A stretch of DNA of 64,000 nt. It comes from Paracoccaceae bacterium. GTDB taxonomy: Bacteria > Pseudomonadota > Alphaproteobacteria > Rhodobacterales > Rhodobacteraceae. The DNA is taken from contig JAFMHK010000016.1 in NCBI GenBank assembly GCA_017854585.1, positions 1 through 64,000 on the forward strand, given 5' to 3'. The notes beneath the pieces are model-generated. The model was not told the DNA's origin, did not search any database, and saw only the letters and a program-made list of their open reading frames with translations. The number at the start of each line of letters is the position of its first letter. The first letter of the stretch is position 1. Positions 56,992 to 64,000 of the stretch are shown here, piece by piece. The position numbers and the translations under genes were made by a program.

Positions 56992-58058
56992 GGGGACTGG
57001 GGCAGATCGCGATGCTTGCCTTGCTGGTGCTGGGCGCGCCGGCATGGGGTCAAGCGCCGGATCGGTCACCACTGCCACAATTGAGGCCCGGCGGCGAAAA
57101 CGCGGCGGCCGCGATCCCGGCCTTGCTTCCGGCCCCGGCTGCACAGCCCACGGTGACGATCCGCGAGATCGTGGCGGGTGCCCAAGCGCCGGCGCGGTCC
57201 CTGCGCCCGCCGGTTCGGCCCGGCGGCACCACGGCCACCGCCGTCGCCATGGCCTTGCCCGCAGCCGTGATTGCGGCGATTGGGGCGGCCGAACTGCCGA
57301 TGATTGATGCCCCCGACGCGCGCGAGGCCCGCGAGGCCCGCGTAGGAGGCGGCTTCCTGGGTGGTATCTTTCGCCCCGCGAACCTGTCCCGCGCGGCCGA
57401 CCGTGTTGCGGGGGCAACGCATTTGGCGGTGGTGCAATCCCTGCGCCCGCTGGTGCGCCCGGATGGATTGGAAGGGCGAGTGCGCGCCAGCGCCACGCGC
57501 CTGACACCGGGCCGGGTTACACAACCCGGTATCCGTGGCGCGCTGTGTGGGGTTTCAGGTATCTTGGGTGAAAGTCTGGAACCGGTGACAGGTCGGATCA
57601 GCGGTTGCGGGATTGCCGAGGCGGTGCGTGTGCGCGAAATCGACGGCATCACCCTCAGTTCACCGGCGACGGTCAATTGCGATACCGCGCGCGCCCTGCA
57701 AGTGTGGTTGCAGGACGGCGCGATTCCAGCCGTTGGCCGGCGTGGCGGCGGTGTGGCATCCCTGCGGGTTGTTGCATCCTATTCCTGCCGCAGCCGAAAT
57801 TCGCAGGCCGGTGCGCGGTTGTCGGAACACGCCACCGGCAATGCGATTGATATTGCCGCCATCGGGTTGGCGAATGGTTCGGAAATTGCCGTGCTGAGCG
57901 GGTGGGAAGACCGCCGGGAGGGCCCGGTTCTGCAGGAAATGCACCGATCGGCCTGCGGCACCTTTGGAACGGTGTTGGGACCAGATGCGGATCGGTTCCA
58001 TCAAGACCATTTCCACTTTGATGTGGCCAGCTACCGGTCGGGATCTTACTGCCGCTAG
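56988..58058 (+). CDS. Extensin-like C-terminal domain protein
   Basis: 356 aa. A signal peptide ends near WGQ (residue 22). A low-complexity Pro/Ala region (about 25-175) follows. The extensin-like domain is about 185-356, with several Cys and a metal site resembling D,D-carboxypeptidase folds: SEHATGNAIDIA and FHQDHFHFD. It is probably a periplasmic murein or wall-linked hydrolase. Overlaps tyrA by 4 bases. Confidence 0.85.
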   Translation: MRGLGQIAMLALLVLGAPAWGQAPDRSPLPQLRPGGENAAAAIPALLPAPAAQPTVTIREIVAGAQAPARSLRPPVRPGGTTATAVAMALPAAVIAAIGAAELPMIDAPDAREAREARVGGGFLGGIFRPANLSRAADRVAGATHLAVVQSLRPLVRPDGLEGRVRASATRLTPGRVTQPGIRGALCGVSGILGESLEPVTGRISGCGIAEAVRVREIDGITLSSPATVNCDTARALQVWLQDGAIPAVGRRGGGVASLRVVASYSCRSRNSQAGARLSEHATGNAIDIAAIGLANGSEIAVLSGWEDRREGPVLQEMHRSACGTFGTVLGPDADRFHQDHFHFDVASYRSGSYCR

Positions 58059-59050
58059 CGCAGGATCAGCCGGGGGGCGGCGCCAAGGGGCAGCGGCCCC
58101 AGAAAGACGCGCCCACCTGCAAATCGGAGCGTCGCGTCGATATCGGAATCGCGCCCCGACATTCCCGCGATGATGCCCAACATCCCCTCGACTGTGCCGC
58201 GCATCCGTTCGGGCAATACGCCGGCGTTTTGCGCCATCTCCACCATCTGCCGCCAGTTTTCCGCCCGCACGGCGATATCCCCGGTGGGAATGCCCTGTGC
58301 GTCGACCTCAAGGCTGCCCGATGCGCGCAACAAAAGCTCGCCCCATACGGCGCGAAGTTCGGTCAGATCCAGCCGCGAGATCTGAGGGCGTGTGGTTTCG
58401 ATGGCAGAGAGGTCCCATTGCCGGGTGAACTGCATCTGCGCATCGTAGAGCAGGCCGTCCATCACCGCAGGTAACAGACCGGCTGGGTTCAGGAGCGTCG
58501 CGATGTGATCTGGCGGGTTCAGGCCGCTGGCGGAGAACAGCACCTGATAGACCGCGTCACCGCCATGCGTCACGTTCAGGGTGCCGCTGTCCAATGCGGT
58601 GGTCCAACCCGCACTGCTGGAAATGGCCACGTCATCCATGACGGTCCGAGACGCATCCAGCGCCATGTTGGCACCTGACTGCACGTCCAGTTCGGCGGTT
58701 ATGCCAGCGGCGGTGATGTCCAGCCGCTCAAAAGGGGAGGCCAATGTCTGCGTCTGCGGCCAGATGGCGGTGATGCGATCGGCACGGAACAGCGTTTGTT
58801 CCAGTGTAAAGCGCGGCGCGATCCACGCCCATCCGGTTTCGGGGTCCGCCAGTTGCAGGCCCGTGATGTCAGTGGTGAATCGTGATGGAAAACCCGAGGT
58901 GGCCAAGCCGTCGTATTCCACCAGCCATCCGTCGGCGGCGCGCCCATCCAGCCATCCGGACGCCAGATGCCGGGTTGTTGCCGCGCCCGCGAACCAGAGC
59001 CCGGTGGGCACCGCGAGGACGAGCGCAACCAATATCCCCAATCGTTTCAT
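58055..59050 (-). CDS. DUF2125-family protein
   Basis: 331 aa from ATG 59050. A signal peptide or N-terminal anchor (about 5-22) is followed by a beta-rich protein with YDGLATSGFPSRF and PRFTLEQTLFRAD, typical of DUF2125 proteins of alphaproteobacteria. No function is known to me. It converges on the extensin-like gene with a 4-base overlap, and diverges from the ChaC-like gene. Confidence 0.87.
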   Translation of the reverse strand: MKRLGILVALVLAVPTGLWFAGAATTRHLASGWLDGRAADGWLVEYDGLATSGFPSRFTTDITGLQLADPETGWAWIAPRFTLEQTLFRADRITAIWPQTQTLASPFERLDITAAGITAELDVQSGANMALDASRTVMDDVAISSSAGWTTALDSGTLNVTHGGDAVYQVLFSASGLNPPDHIATLLNPAGLLPAVMDGLLYDAQMQFTRQWDLSAIETTRPQISRLDLTELRAVWGELLLRASGSLEVDAQGIPTGDIAVRAENWRQMVEMAQNAGVLPERMRGTVEGMLGIIAGMSGRDSDIDATLRFAGGRVFLGPLPLGAAPRLILR

Positions 59051-59117
59051 GGCCTGATGCCCTTCACCTTCATGTCTGCTCCGCATATAGCGGGGCATTG
59101 GTGAAAGGACCATTGCA

Positions 59118-59660
59118 ATGGCGTCGGCGGGGTACTGGGTTTTTGGTTATGGATCGTTGCTGTGGCACCCGGGTTTTCCCGTGGCCGAGGCGCGATTGGC
59201 CCGGATGCACGGCTGGCACCGAAGCTTTTGCATGTCATCGATCCACCATCGGGGAACCGATACGCACCCCGGTCTTGTTCTGGCACTGGACGCGCAATCG
59301 GCGTCGTTTTGCGATGGGTTGGCCTTGCGGGTTGATGCGGCCCACGCCGAGGCGACCTTGGAATATCTGCGCGACCGGGAACTTATTTCCTCAGCCTACA
59401 TAGAGACTTGGCAATCAGCCGAATTTCACGACGGCGGCGTAGCCGACATGCTGACCTATGTGATCAACCGCGACCATGAGCAGTATGTGGGCGGCCTGAG
59501 CCTTGAGGCGCAGGCCGAAATCATCGCAAGCGCCACCGGGGGGCGCGGCCCCAATGACGAATACCTCTACAATACCGCCGCCCATCTGACCGAGATCGGG
59601 TTGGCGGACCCGGATCTGGACTGGCTTGTCGCCCGTGTCCGCGCGATGAATTTCACCTGA
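59118..59660 (+). CDS. ChaC-like gamma-glutamylcyclotransferase
   Basis: 180 aa. WVFGYGSLLWHPGF is the GGCT-fold signature with the glutamate-binding loop (GYGSLLW at 10-16). The ChaC-type spacing to DGLALRVD and YLYNTAAHLTEIG fits enzymes that break glutathione into 5-oxoproline and Cys-Gly. The catalytic Glu is probably in LEYLRDRE. It is a single gene between the DUF2125 and motor-like genes. Confidence 0.88.
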   Translation: MASAGYWVFGYGSLLWHPGFPVAEARLARMHGWHRSFCMSSIHHRGTDTHPGLVLALDAQSASFCDGLALRVDAAHAEATLEYLRDRELISSAYIETWQSAEFHDGGVADMLTYVINRDHEQYVGGLSLEAQAEIIASATGGRGPNDEYLYNTAAHLTEIGLADPDLDWLVARVRAMNFT

Positions 59661-59740
59661 CGCCATCGCTGCCTGTTGGCATGTGCCGCCAAGCCCTATA
59701 GGGTCTGCCAAGACAAAAACATCAGTGGCGAAACACAGCC

Positions 59741-60946
59741 ATGTCGAGCAGACCAGACACCCTTCTGTTTACCCGTCCCACGAGTCAGATCGTGGTGATG
59801 TTGGTTATTTGCGGTCTGGCTGGCGGGCTTGGCGCCTTGGTGTGGCCTGCGGTGCAGCCGGTGTTTCTGGCCAGCCCCTATTTGAATGGCACGATCGGCG
59901 TGGTGTTCGTGGTGGGCGTGCTGGCGTGCTTCTTTCAAGTGATTCAGTTGTTTTCTTCGGTCGCGTGGATCGAGGGGGTGGCTGCGGGCGGTGCGGGCGT
60001 TGATACCGACAAGCCGCCCTTGTTGCTGGCGGCGATGTCTGGCGTGTTGCGCGCGCGCGGCAGCCGGATGCAGCTGACCTCGACCTCGTCGCGATCGATC
60101 CTTGATTCAGTCGGGTCGCGGATGGAGGAAAGCCGCGACATTACCAGATATATTGCCAACCTCCTGATTTTTCTGGGCCTGTTGGGAACCTTCTTTGGGT
60201 TGGCCACGACTGTTCCTGCGGTGGTCGAAACGATCCGCAGTCTGCAGCCGACCGAGGGCGAACAGGGGATCGCGGTTTTCGGACGTTTGATGGACGGGCT
60301 GGAAGATCAGTTGGGCGGCATGGGCACTGCCTTTGCGTCGTCGCTGCTGGGTCTTGCTGGGTCGTTGGTTGTGGGGCTGCTGGAGCTTTTTGCCGGCCAT
60401 GGCCAGAACCGGTTCTACCGGGAGATGGAAGAATGGCTGACCACGATCACGCGCGTCAGCTTTTCCTCGGGTGAGGGGGAAGGCGGCGGGTTGGATCGCA
60501 GCGCGATTGCCACCGTTCTGGATCACATGGTCGACCAGATCGACACCCTGCAAAGCCTTTTCGGGCAGTCCGAAACCCGCCGTATTGCGACGGAAGAACG
60601 GCTGCTGGATCTGGCGGAGTCAATTGACGGTCTGACCCTGAAGCTGGGGCCGGCGCCAGTTCAGGCGACCGAGCGGTTGGCGGCGGCCCAAGAACGTCTT
60701 TCCGAGGTTTTGGAGGCGGGGCAGGCCGAACAGGGTCTGGACAGCGAAAGCCGGATGCGCCTGCGGTCCATTGATGTGCAACTTCTGAAGATCTTCGAAG
60801 AATTGGGTGCCGGTCGGCAGGATGAAGTGACCGCACTGCGCAGTGACCTGTCCGAACTGACTGCGGCACTGCGGGAACTGACCGCCGTCGCTACACCCGA
60901 AGAACCCCGCCCGCGCCGGGTTCGTCCCGCGCCAACCGGGGAGTAA
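59741..60946 (+). CDS. MotA/TolQ/ExbB-type proton channel protein with long C-tail
   Basis: 401 aa. Four predicted membrane helices: about 20-42, 50-72, 136-158 and 188-212. The last pair carries NLLIFLGLLGTFFGLATTVP and GTAFASSLLGLAGS, the channel-lining signature of MotA/TolQ/ExbB. A cytoplasmic tail (about 215-401) is partly coiled coil, longer than in TolQ. It is followed after 6 bases by the MotB-type partner. It is distinct from the TolQR set at the left edge. ZorA-like layout, but no Zorya effector genes nearby. Confidence 0.88.
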   Translation: MSSRPDTLLFTRPTSQIVVMLVICGLAGGLGALVWPAVQPVFLASPYLNGTIGVVFVVGVLACFFQVIQLFSSVAWIEGVAAGGAGVDTDKPPLLLAAMSGVLRARGSRMQLTSTSSRSILDSVGSRMEESRDITRYIANLLIFLGLLGTFFGLATTVPAVVETIRSLQPTEGEQGIAVFGRLMDGLEDQLGGMGTAFASSLLGLAGSLVVGLLELFAGHGQNRFYREMEEWLTTITRVSFSSGEGEGGGLDRSAIATVLDHMVDQIDTLQSLFGQSETRRIATEERLLDLAESIDGLTLKLGPAPVQATERLAAAQERLSEVLEAGQAEQGLDSESRMRLRSIDVQLLKIFEELGAGRQDEVTALRSDLSELTAALRELTAVATPEEPRPRRVRPAPTGE

Positions 60947-60952
60947 GGCGAG

Positions 60953-63058
60953 ATGGCGTTTCATCGCCGCTCTGCTGATCGGTTCGGTGGCGCGATCTGG
61001 CCCGGTTTCGTCGACGCGATCACCGCATTGTTGATGGTGATGATCTTTGTGCTGACCATTTTCATGGTCGTGCAATACGTGCTGAACGAAGAGATTTCGA
61101 CGCAAGATACCGAGCTGACCGAATTGAACGCGCAGTTGAACGAGCTGGCGGATGCCTTGGGGCTGGAAGAAGGCCGCGCGGCACGTCTGGAAAGCCGGGT
61201 CGCGACCCTGACGGGCAATCTGAACACGGCGGAAGACAGGCTTGCGGCGCAGACGGCGCTGGTTTCATCCCTCACGGCGGAAACTGCCGCGCAGGCCGCG
61301 CGGATCGTAAGTTTTGAAGAACAGGTGGCGGGCCTATTGGCCGCCAACCGCGATCTGGTGGCGTCAGGCGATGCCGCCGAGGCGGAACTGGCCGAGACGA
61401 TGACGCGCGCCGAGGCTTTGAACCTGGCCCTTGCCAGTGCCCGGTCCGAGATTGATGCGGCTGCGGAAACTGCGCGTCTGGCCGCAGCGCAGCGTGCGGC
61501 ACTTGAGGCGCTGGTCGCGGACTTGCAAGCAGATATGGCCACGCGGGAAACATCGCTGGCACAAGCCTTGGCCGCATTGCAGACCGAAGAGGAGCGCGCG
61601 GCGCAGATGTCAGGGCAGGTTGCAGCATTGCAGGCCGACCTGACCGAAGCCGCAGCCGCACGATTGGCTGAACAGGCCGCAGCGCAGGCATTGCAGGCGC
61701 GGCTGAGCGATGCGGAAACCGCATTGAGCGCGGAAGAAACCGCGCGCCTGACCGAGGCCGCCGCCGCCGAAGCCCTGCGCGCCCGACTGACCGAGGCGGA
61801 CGCCGAGTTGACGGCCATGACGCTGGCGCTGGAGGAACAGCGCCGCGCGGCGGAGGAAACGCTGACCCTGCTGGCGGCGGCGGATGCCGCGCGCGGCGAT
61901 CTGGCCGCGCGTCTGGCCGCAGCTTTGGCACAGGCCGAAACCGCCACGTCACTGCAAGAGCAATTGTCCGTGGCGGAAGCGGAGGCCGCTCGCTTGGAGG
62001 CCACGCTTGGCGACAGCGCGGATGAGATGAGCGAATTGGAGCGTCAACTGGCGCTTGCACTGGCCCGGATCGAGACGACGGAGGCAGACGCTGCTGCTCG
62101 GCTGGCCCAGTTGGAGGCCCGGATTGCTGCCGCCGAAGCAGAGGCCGCAGACGCCGCAGGCGCCCTGACGGAAGGGGCCACGCAGATGTCGGCGCTGGAA
62201 CAACAATTGGCCGATGCGCTTGCCGCCCGGTTGCGTGCCGAAGCTGCGTTGCGGACGGAAATGACCGATGCGGAGCGGCAGGCGGCCCTGCTTGCGCAGG
62301 CCAACACGGAATTGGCCCAGGTTCAGGCCCAATCCGCCGCCGGGCAGCGGCAGGTCGCCTTGTTGAACGAACAGGTGTCGGCCCTGCGCGATCAGTTGGG
62401 TGGGTTGCAGGTGTTACTGGATGCGTCTGCCGCGCGGGATGCGGATGCCGACGTGCAGATCGACACGCTGGGGTCGCGGTTGAATGCGGCGCTGGCGCAA
62501 GTGGCTGCCGAGCAGAGCGCGCGCGCCACGCTGGAGGCGGCGGAGGCCGAGCGGTTGGCCGAGGAAGCCCGGCGACTGGAACTGGAGGCGCAGGACCTTG
62601 AGCGCTATCGGTCGGAATTCTTTGGGCGGTTGCGGGAACTTTTGGAAGGGCGCGAGGGCGTTCGCATCGATGGTGACCGCTTCGTGTTCTCGTCGGAGGT
62701 CTTGTTTGAGCCCGGTTCTGCCGAGTTGGCCCCAGAGGGGTTGGAGCAGATCGAAAACGTGGCCGCTTTGCTTGCCGAAGTTGCGGATGATATCCCTGAC
62801 AGCATCGATTGGATCATCCGTGTCGATGGCCACACCGACAACATCCCGATCCGCAACAGCCCGCAATTCGCGAATAACTGGGAGTTGAGCCAGGCGCGCG
62901 CCTTGTCAGTGGTGCTGTATATGTCCGAGGAATTGGGCATACCGCCATTCCGACTGGCCGCGACGGGATTCGGAGAGTACCGACCGTTGAACCCTGCCGA
63001 TACCGAGGAAGCCCGCGCGCAGAACCGGCGGATCGAGCTAAAATTGACCGAACGCTAG
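60953..63058 (+). CDS. MotB-type OmpA protein with a very long coiled coil
   Basis: 701 aa. A short basic N-terminus and one membrane helix (about 14-44) contain Asp21 in WPGFVDAITALL, placed like the proton-carrying Asp of MotB, TolR and ExbD. About 500 residues (about 46-548) of Ala/Glu/Leu-rich heptads follow. A peptidoglycan-binding OmpA domain (about 555-701) has VDGHTDNIPI and NWELSQARA. With the upstream gene it makes a stator-like pair. Its role is unknown; the coil length is unusual. Confidence 0.9.
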   Translation: MAFHRRSADRFGGAIWPGFVDAITALLMVMIFVLTIFMVVQYVLNEEISTQDTELTELNAQLNELADALGLEEGRAARLESRVATLTGNLNTAEDRLAAQTALVSSLTAETAAQAARIVSFEEQVAGLLAANRDLVASGDAAEAELAETMTRAEALNLALASARSEIDAAAETARLAAAQRAALEALVADLQADMATRETSLAQALAALQTEEERAAQMSGQVAALQADLTEAAAARLAEQAAAQALQARLSDAETALSAEETARLTEAAAAEALRARLTEADAELTAMTLALEEQRRAAEETLTLLAAADAARGDLAARLAAALAQAETATSLQEQLSVAEAEAARLEATLGDSADEMSELERQLALALARIETTEADAAARLAQLEARIAAAEAEAADAAGALTEGATQMSALEQQLADALAARLRAEAALRTEMTDAERQAALLAQANTELAQVQAQSAAGQRQVALLNEQVSALRDQLGGLQVLLDASAARDADADVQIDTLGSRLNAALAQVAAEQSARATLEAAEAERLAEEARRLELEAQDLERYRSEFFGRLRELLEGREGVRIDGDRFVFSSEVLFEPGSAELAPEGLEQIENVAALLAEVADDIPDSIDWIIRVDGHTDNIPIRNSPQFANNWELSQARALSVVLYMSEELGIPPFRLAATGFGEYRPLNPADTEEARAQNRRIELKLTER

Positions 63059-63061
63059 CGC

Positions 63062-64000
63062 TTAGTTGAGGGAAATTGAGGTGCTGCGTGCGCTGATCAC
63101 GGCCCCGTCGCGGATCAGGTCGATCGTGCCTTCATAGGCACCGGCGGGCCATCCGCCATCCGGCATGCGTCTTCCGGCGGCGCGAAATGCCTGCGCTTGT
63201 GTGCGTTCAAGGGCAACGGACAGGGAATGCACCACATCCCCGTCGGGGCCGGTGATTGTCAGCGTGATCGTGTCACCCGCCTGACCCGAATGAAAGAAGC
63301 CCCATAACACCAGTGCCGGTGCCGACCGGCCAAGCGCGGGTGCGTCGGCGGTGCCTGCAACCACCGAGCCGAGTGTGGGGACGGCGTCGGCAAAGCCCGC
63401 GGACATGACATCACCGCCGGAAAGAGGCAAACGCCACACTGGCGTGGCCCCGACCCCGCAGGCAGCAGTGTCGGACGGGTCAAACGGGTCGATGACGGCA
63501 CCGTTTCTGCGCAACGTGATATGAAGATGGGGAAAGGCGGTGCGGCCTGAATACCCCATTCTGCCAAGCGGTTGACCCGCGACGACCTGTTGGTTTTCGG
63601 CCACCTCAATGCTGCCTTCGGCCATGTGGCAGTATTGCGTTTCCCAGCCATCGGCATGTGCGATGAGCACACCATTTCCGCAATCTTGCCCGTCAGGCAT
63701 GCCGACCAGTCCTGTATCGGGTACGGTGTTGCGTATTGCGCGAACGACGCCGGGGGCCGCAGCCAGCACGCTCCAGCCCTGTTGAAGCGCCTGCATGTCG
63801 GCGACACGGATATCAGTGCCTTGGTGCCCATCATAGCTTTGCGCGCCACAAGTGAAATCGCGCGCATCCGGGCCCGGGTCTCGGTCCACCAATTGCTGGA
63901 TGAAACAGGTATCGCCGAGGTCGCAATCCAGCGGCAGCATCAGTGAAATCCCTTGGGCTGCGGCGTTGAATGGCACGCAGCCCGCAAGCGCTCCAATCAG
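63062..64000 (-). CDS. M23-family murein peptidase (start outside the window)
   Basis: The frame stays open past the right edge; the upstream residues LIGALAGC resemble a lipobox or the end of a signal peptide, so the GTG at 63976 is not the start. The domain has metal motifs HQGTD and HLH of LytM/M23 endopeptidases, with Cys pairs around them, and a beta-rich C-terminal part. It cleaves peptide cross-links or acts as a murein-binding factor. It converges on the motor-like pair, with 3 bases between stops. Confidence 0.88.
   Translation of the reverse strand: MIGALAGCVPFNAAAQGISLMLPLDCDLGDTCFIQQLVDRDPGPDARDFTCGAQSYDGHQGTDIRVADMQALQQGWSVLAAAPGVVRAIRNTVPDTGLVGMPDGQDCGNGVLIAHADGWETQYCHMAEGSIEVAENQQVVAGQPLGRMGYSGRTAFPHLHITLRRNGAVIDPFDPSDTAACGVGATPVWRLPLSGGDVMSAGFADAVPTLGSVVAGTADAPALGRSAPALVLWGFFHSGQAGDTITLTITGPDGDVVHSLSVALERTQAQAFRAAGRRMPDGGWPAGAYEGTIDLIRDGAVISARSTSISLN

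Noticed and set aside
59741-63058. Calling the motor-like pair a Zorya defence system
   Set aside because: No ZorC, ZorD or ZorE-type gene lies nearby. Neighbours are housekeeping and envelope genes, and there are no signs of a defence island.

Overview
The window is about 64 kb of ordinary, gene-dense alphaproteobacterial chromosome. It most resembles Rhodobacteraceae (Roseobacter group). Supporting signs are a GcrA cell-cycle regulator, a CtrA-type TTAA-N7-TTAA site, a complete Tad/Cpa Flp-pilus locus, phosphatidylcholine synthase, DUF6455 and DUF2125 proteins, GC-rich codon use, and long antisense shadow ORFs. I see no rRNA, tRNA, CRISPR array, insertion sequence or prophage.

Layout. 1-5.4 kb: end of tolR, then tolA-tolB-pal-cpoB-tilS. 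5.5-7.4 kb: ftsH with its own terminator. 7.5-12.1 kb: an unknown protein, a MOSC protein, the one-carbon pair fhs-folD, and a hotdog thioesterase. 12.1-15.3 kb: pdeM and the ligase-associated DEXH helicase, without the usual ligase and exonuclease. 15.3-28 kb (minus strand): a Tad pilus locus with three Flp pilins at its head and an unnamed AAA ATPase at its tail; a lytic transglycosylase diverges from the first pilin. 29-40 kb: scoAB, an HDAC-like deacetylase, small conserved proteins, an M48 lipoprotein, rimO, an AsmA-like protein, a lytic transglycosylase lipoprotein, a flavoprotein and gcrA. 40-46 kb: an ABC-2 permease, an EamA exporter, a Na/Ca exchanger, and argD-GNAT-argF. 46-52.6 kb: a thioesterase, divergent metF/metR, suhB, pcs, xerC-DUF484 and a transaldolase-like gene. 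52.7-64 kb: priA, hisC-tyrA-extensin-like, DUF2125, a ChaC-like gene, a two-gene MotA/MotB-like system, and a truncated M23 peptidase.

The main themes are envelope biology (Tol-Pal, Tad pilus, several murein enzymes, and a second ion-motor-like pair) plus core metabolism. The most interesting items are: (1) the pair at 59.7-63.1 kb, a four-helix ExbB/MotA-type protein and a MotB-type protein whose membrane helix and OmpA domain are separated by about 500 residues of predicted coiled coil; (2) a palindromic repeat of about 50 bp present twice, 34 kb apart; (3) a perfect CtrA-type site upstream of the first Flp pilin; (4) three pilin paralogues with Asp instead of Glu at mature position 5; (5) hairpins that divide the Tad locus into expression segments.
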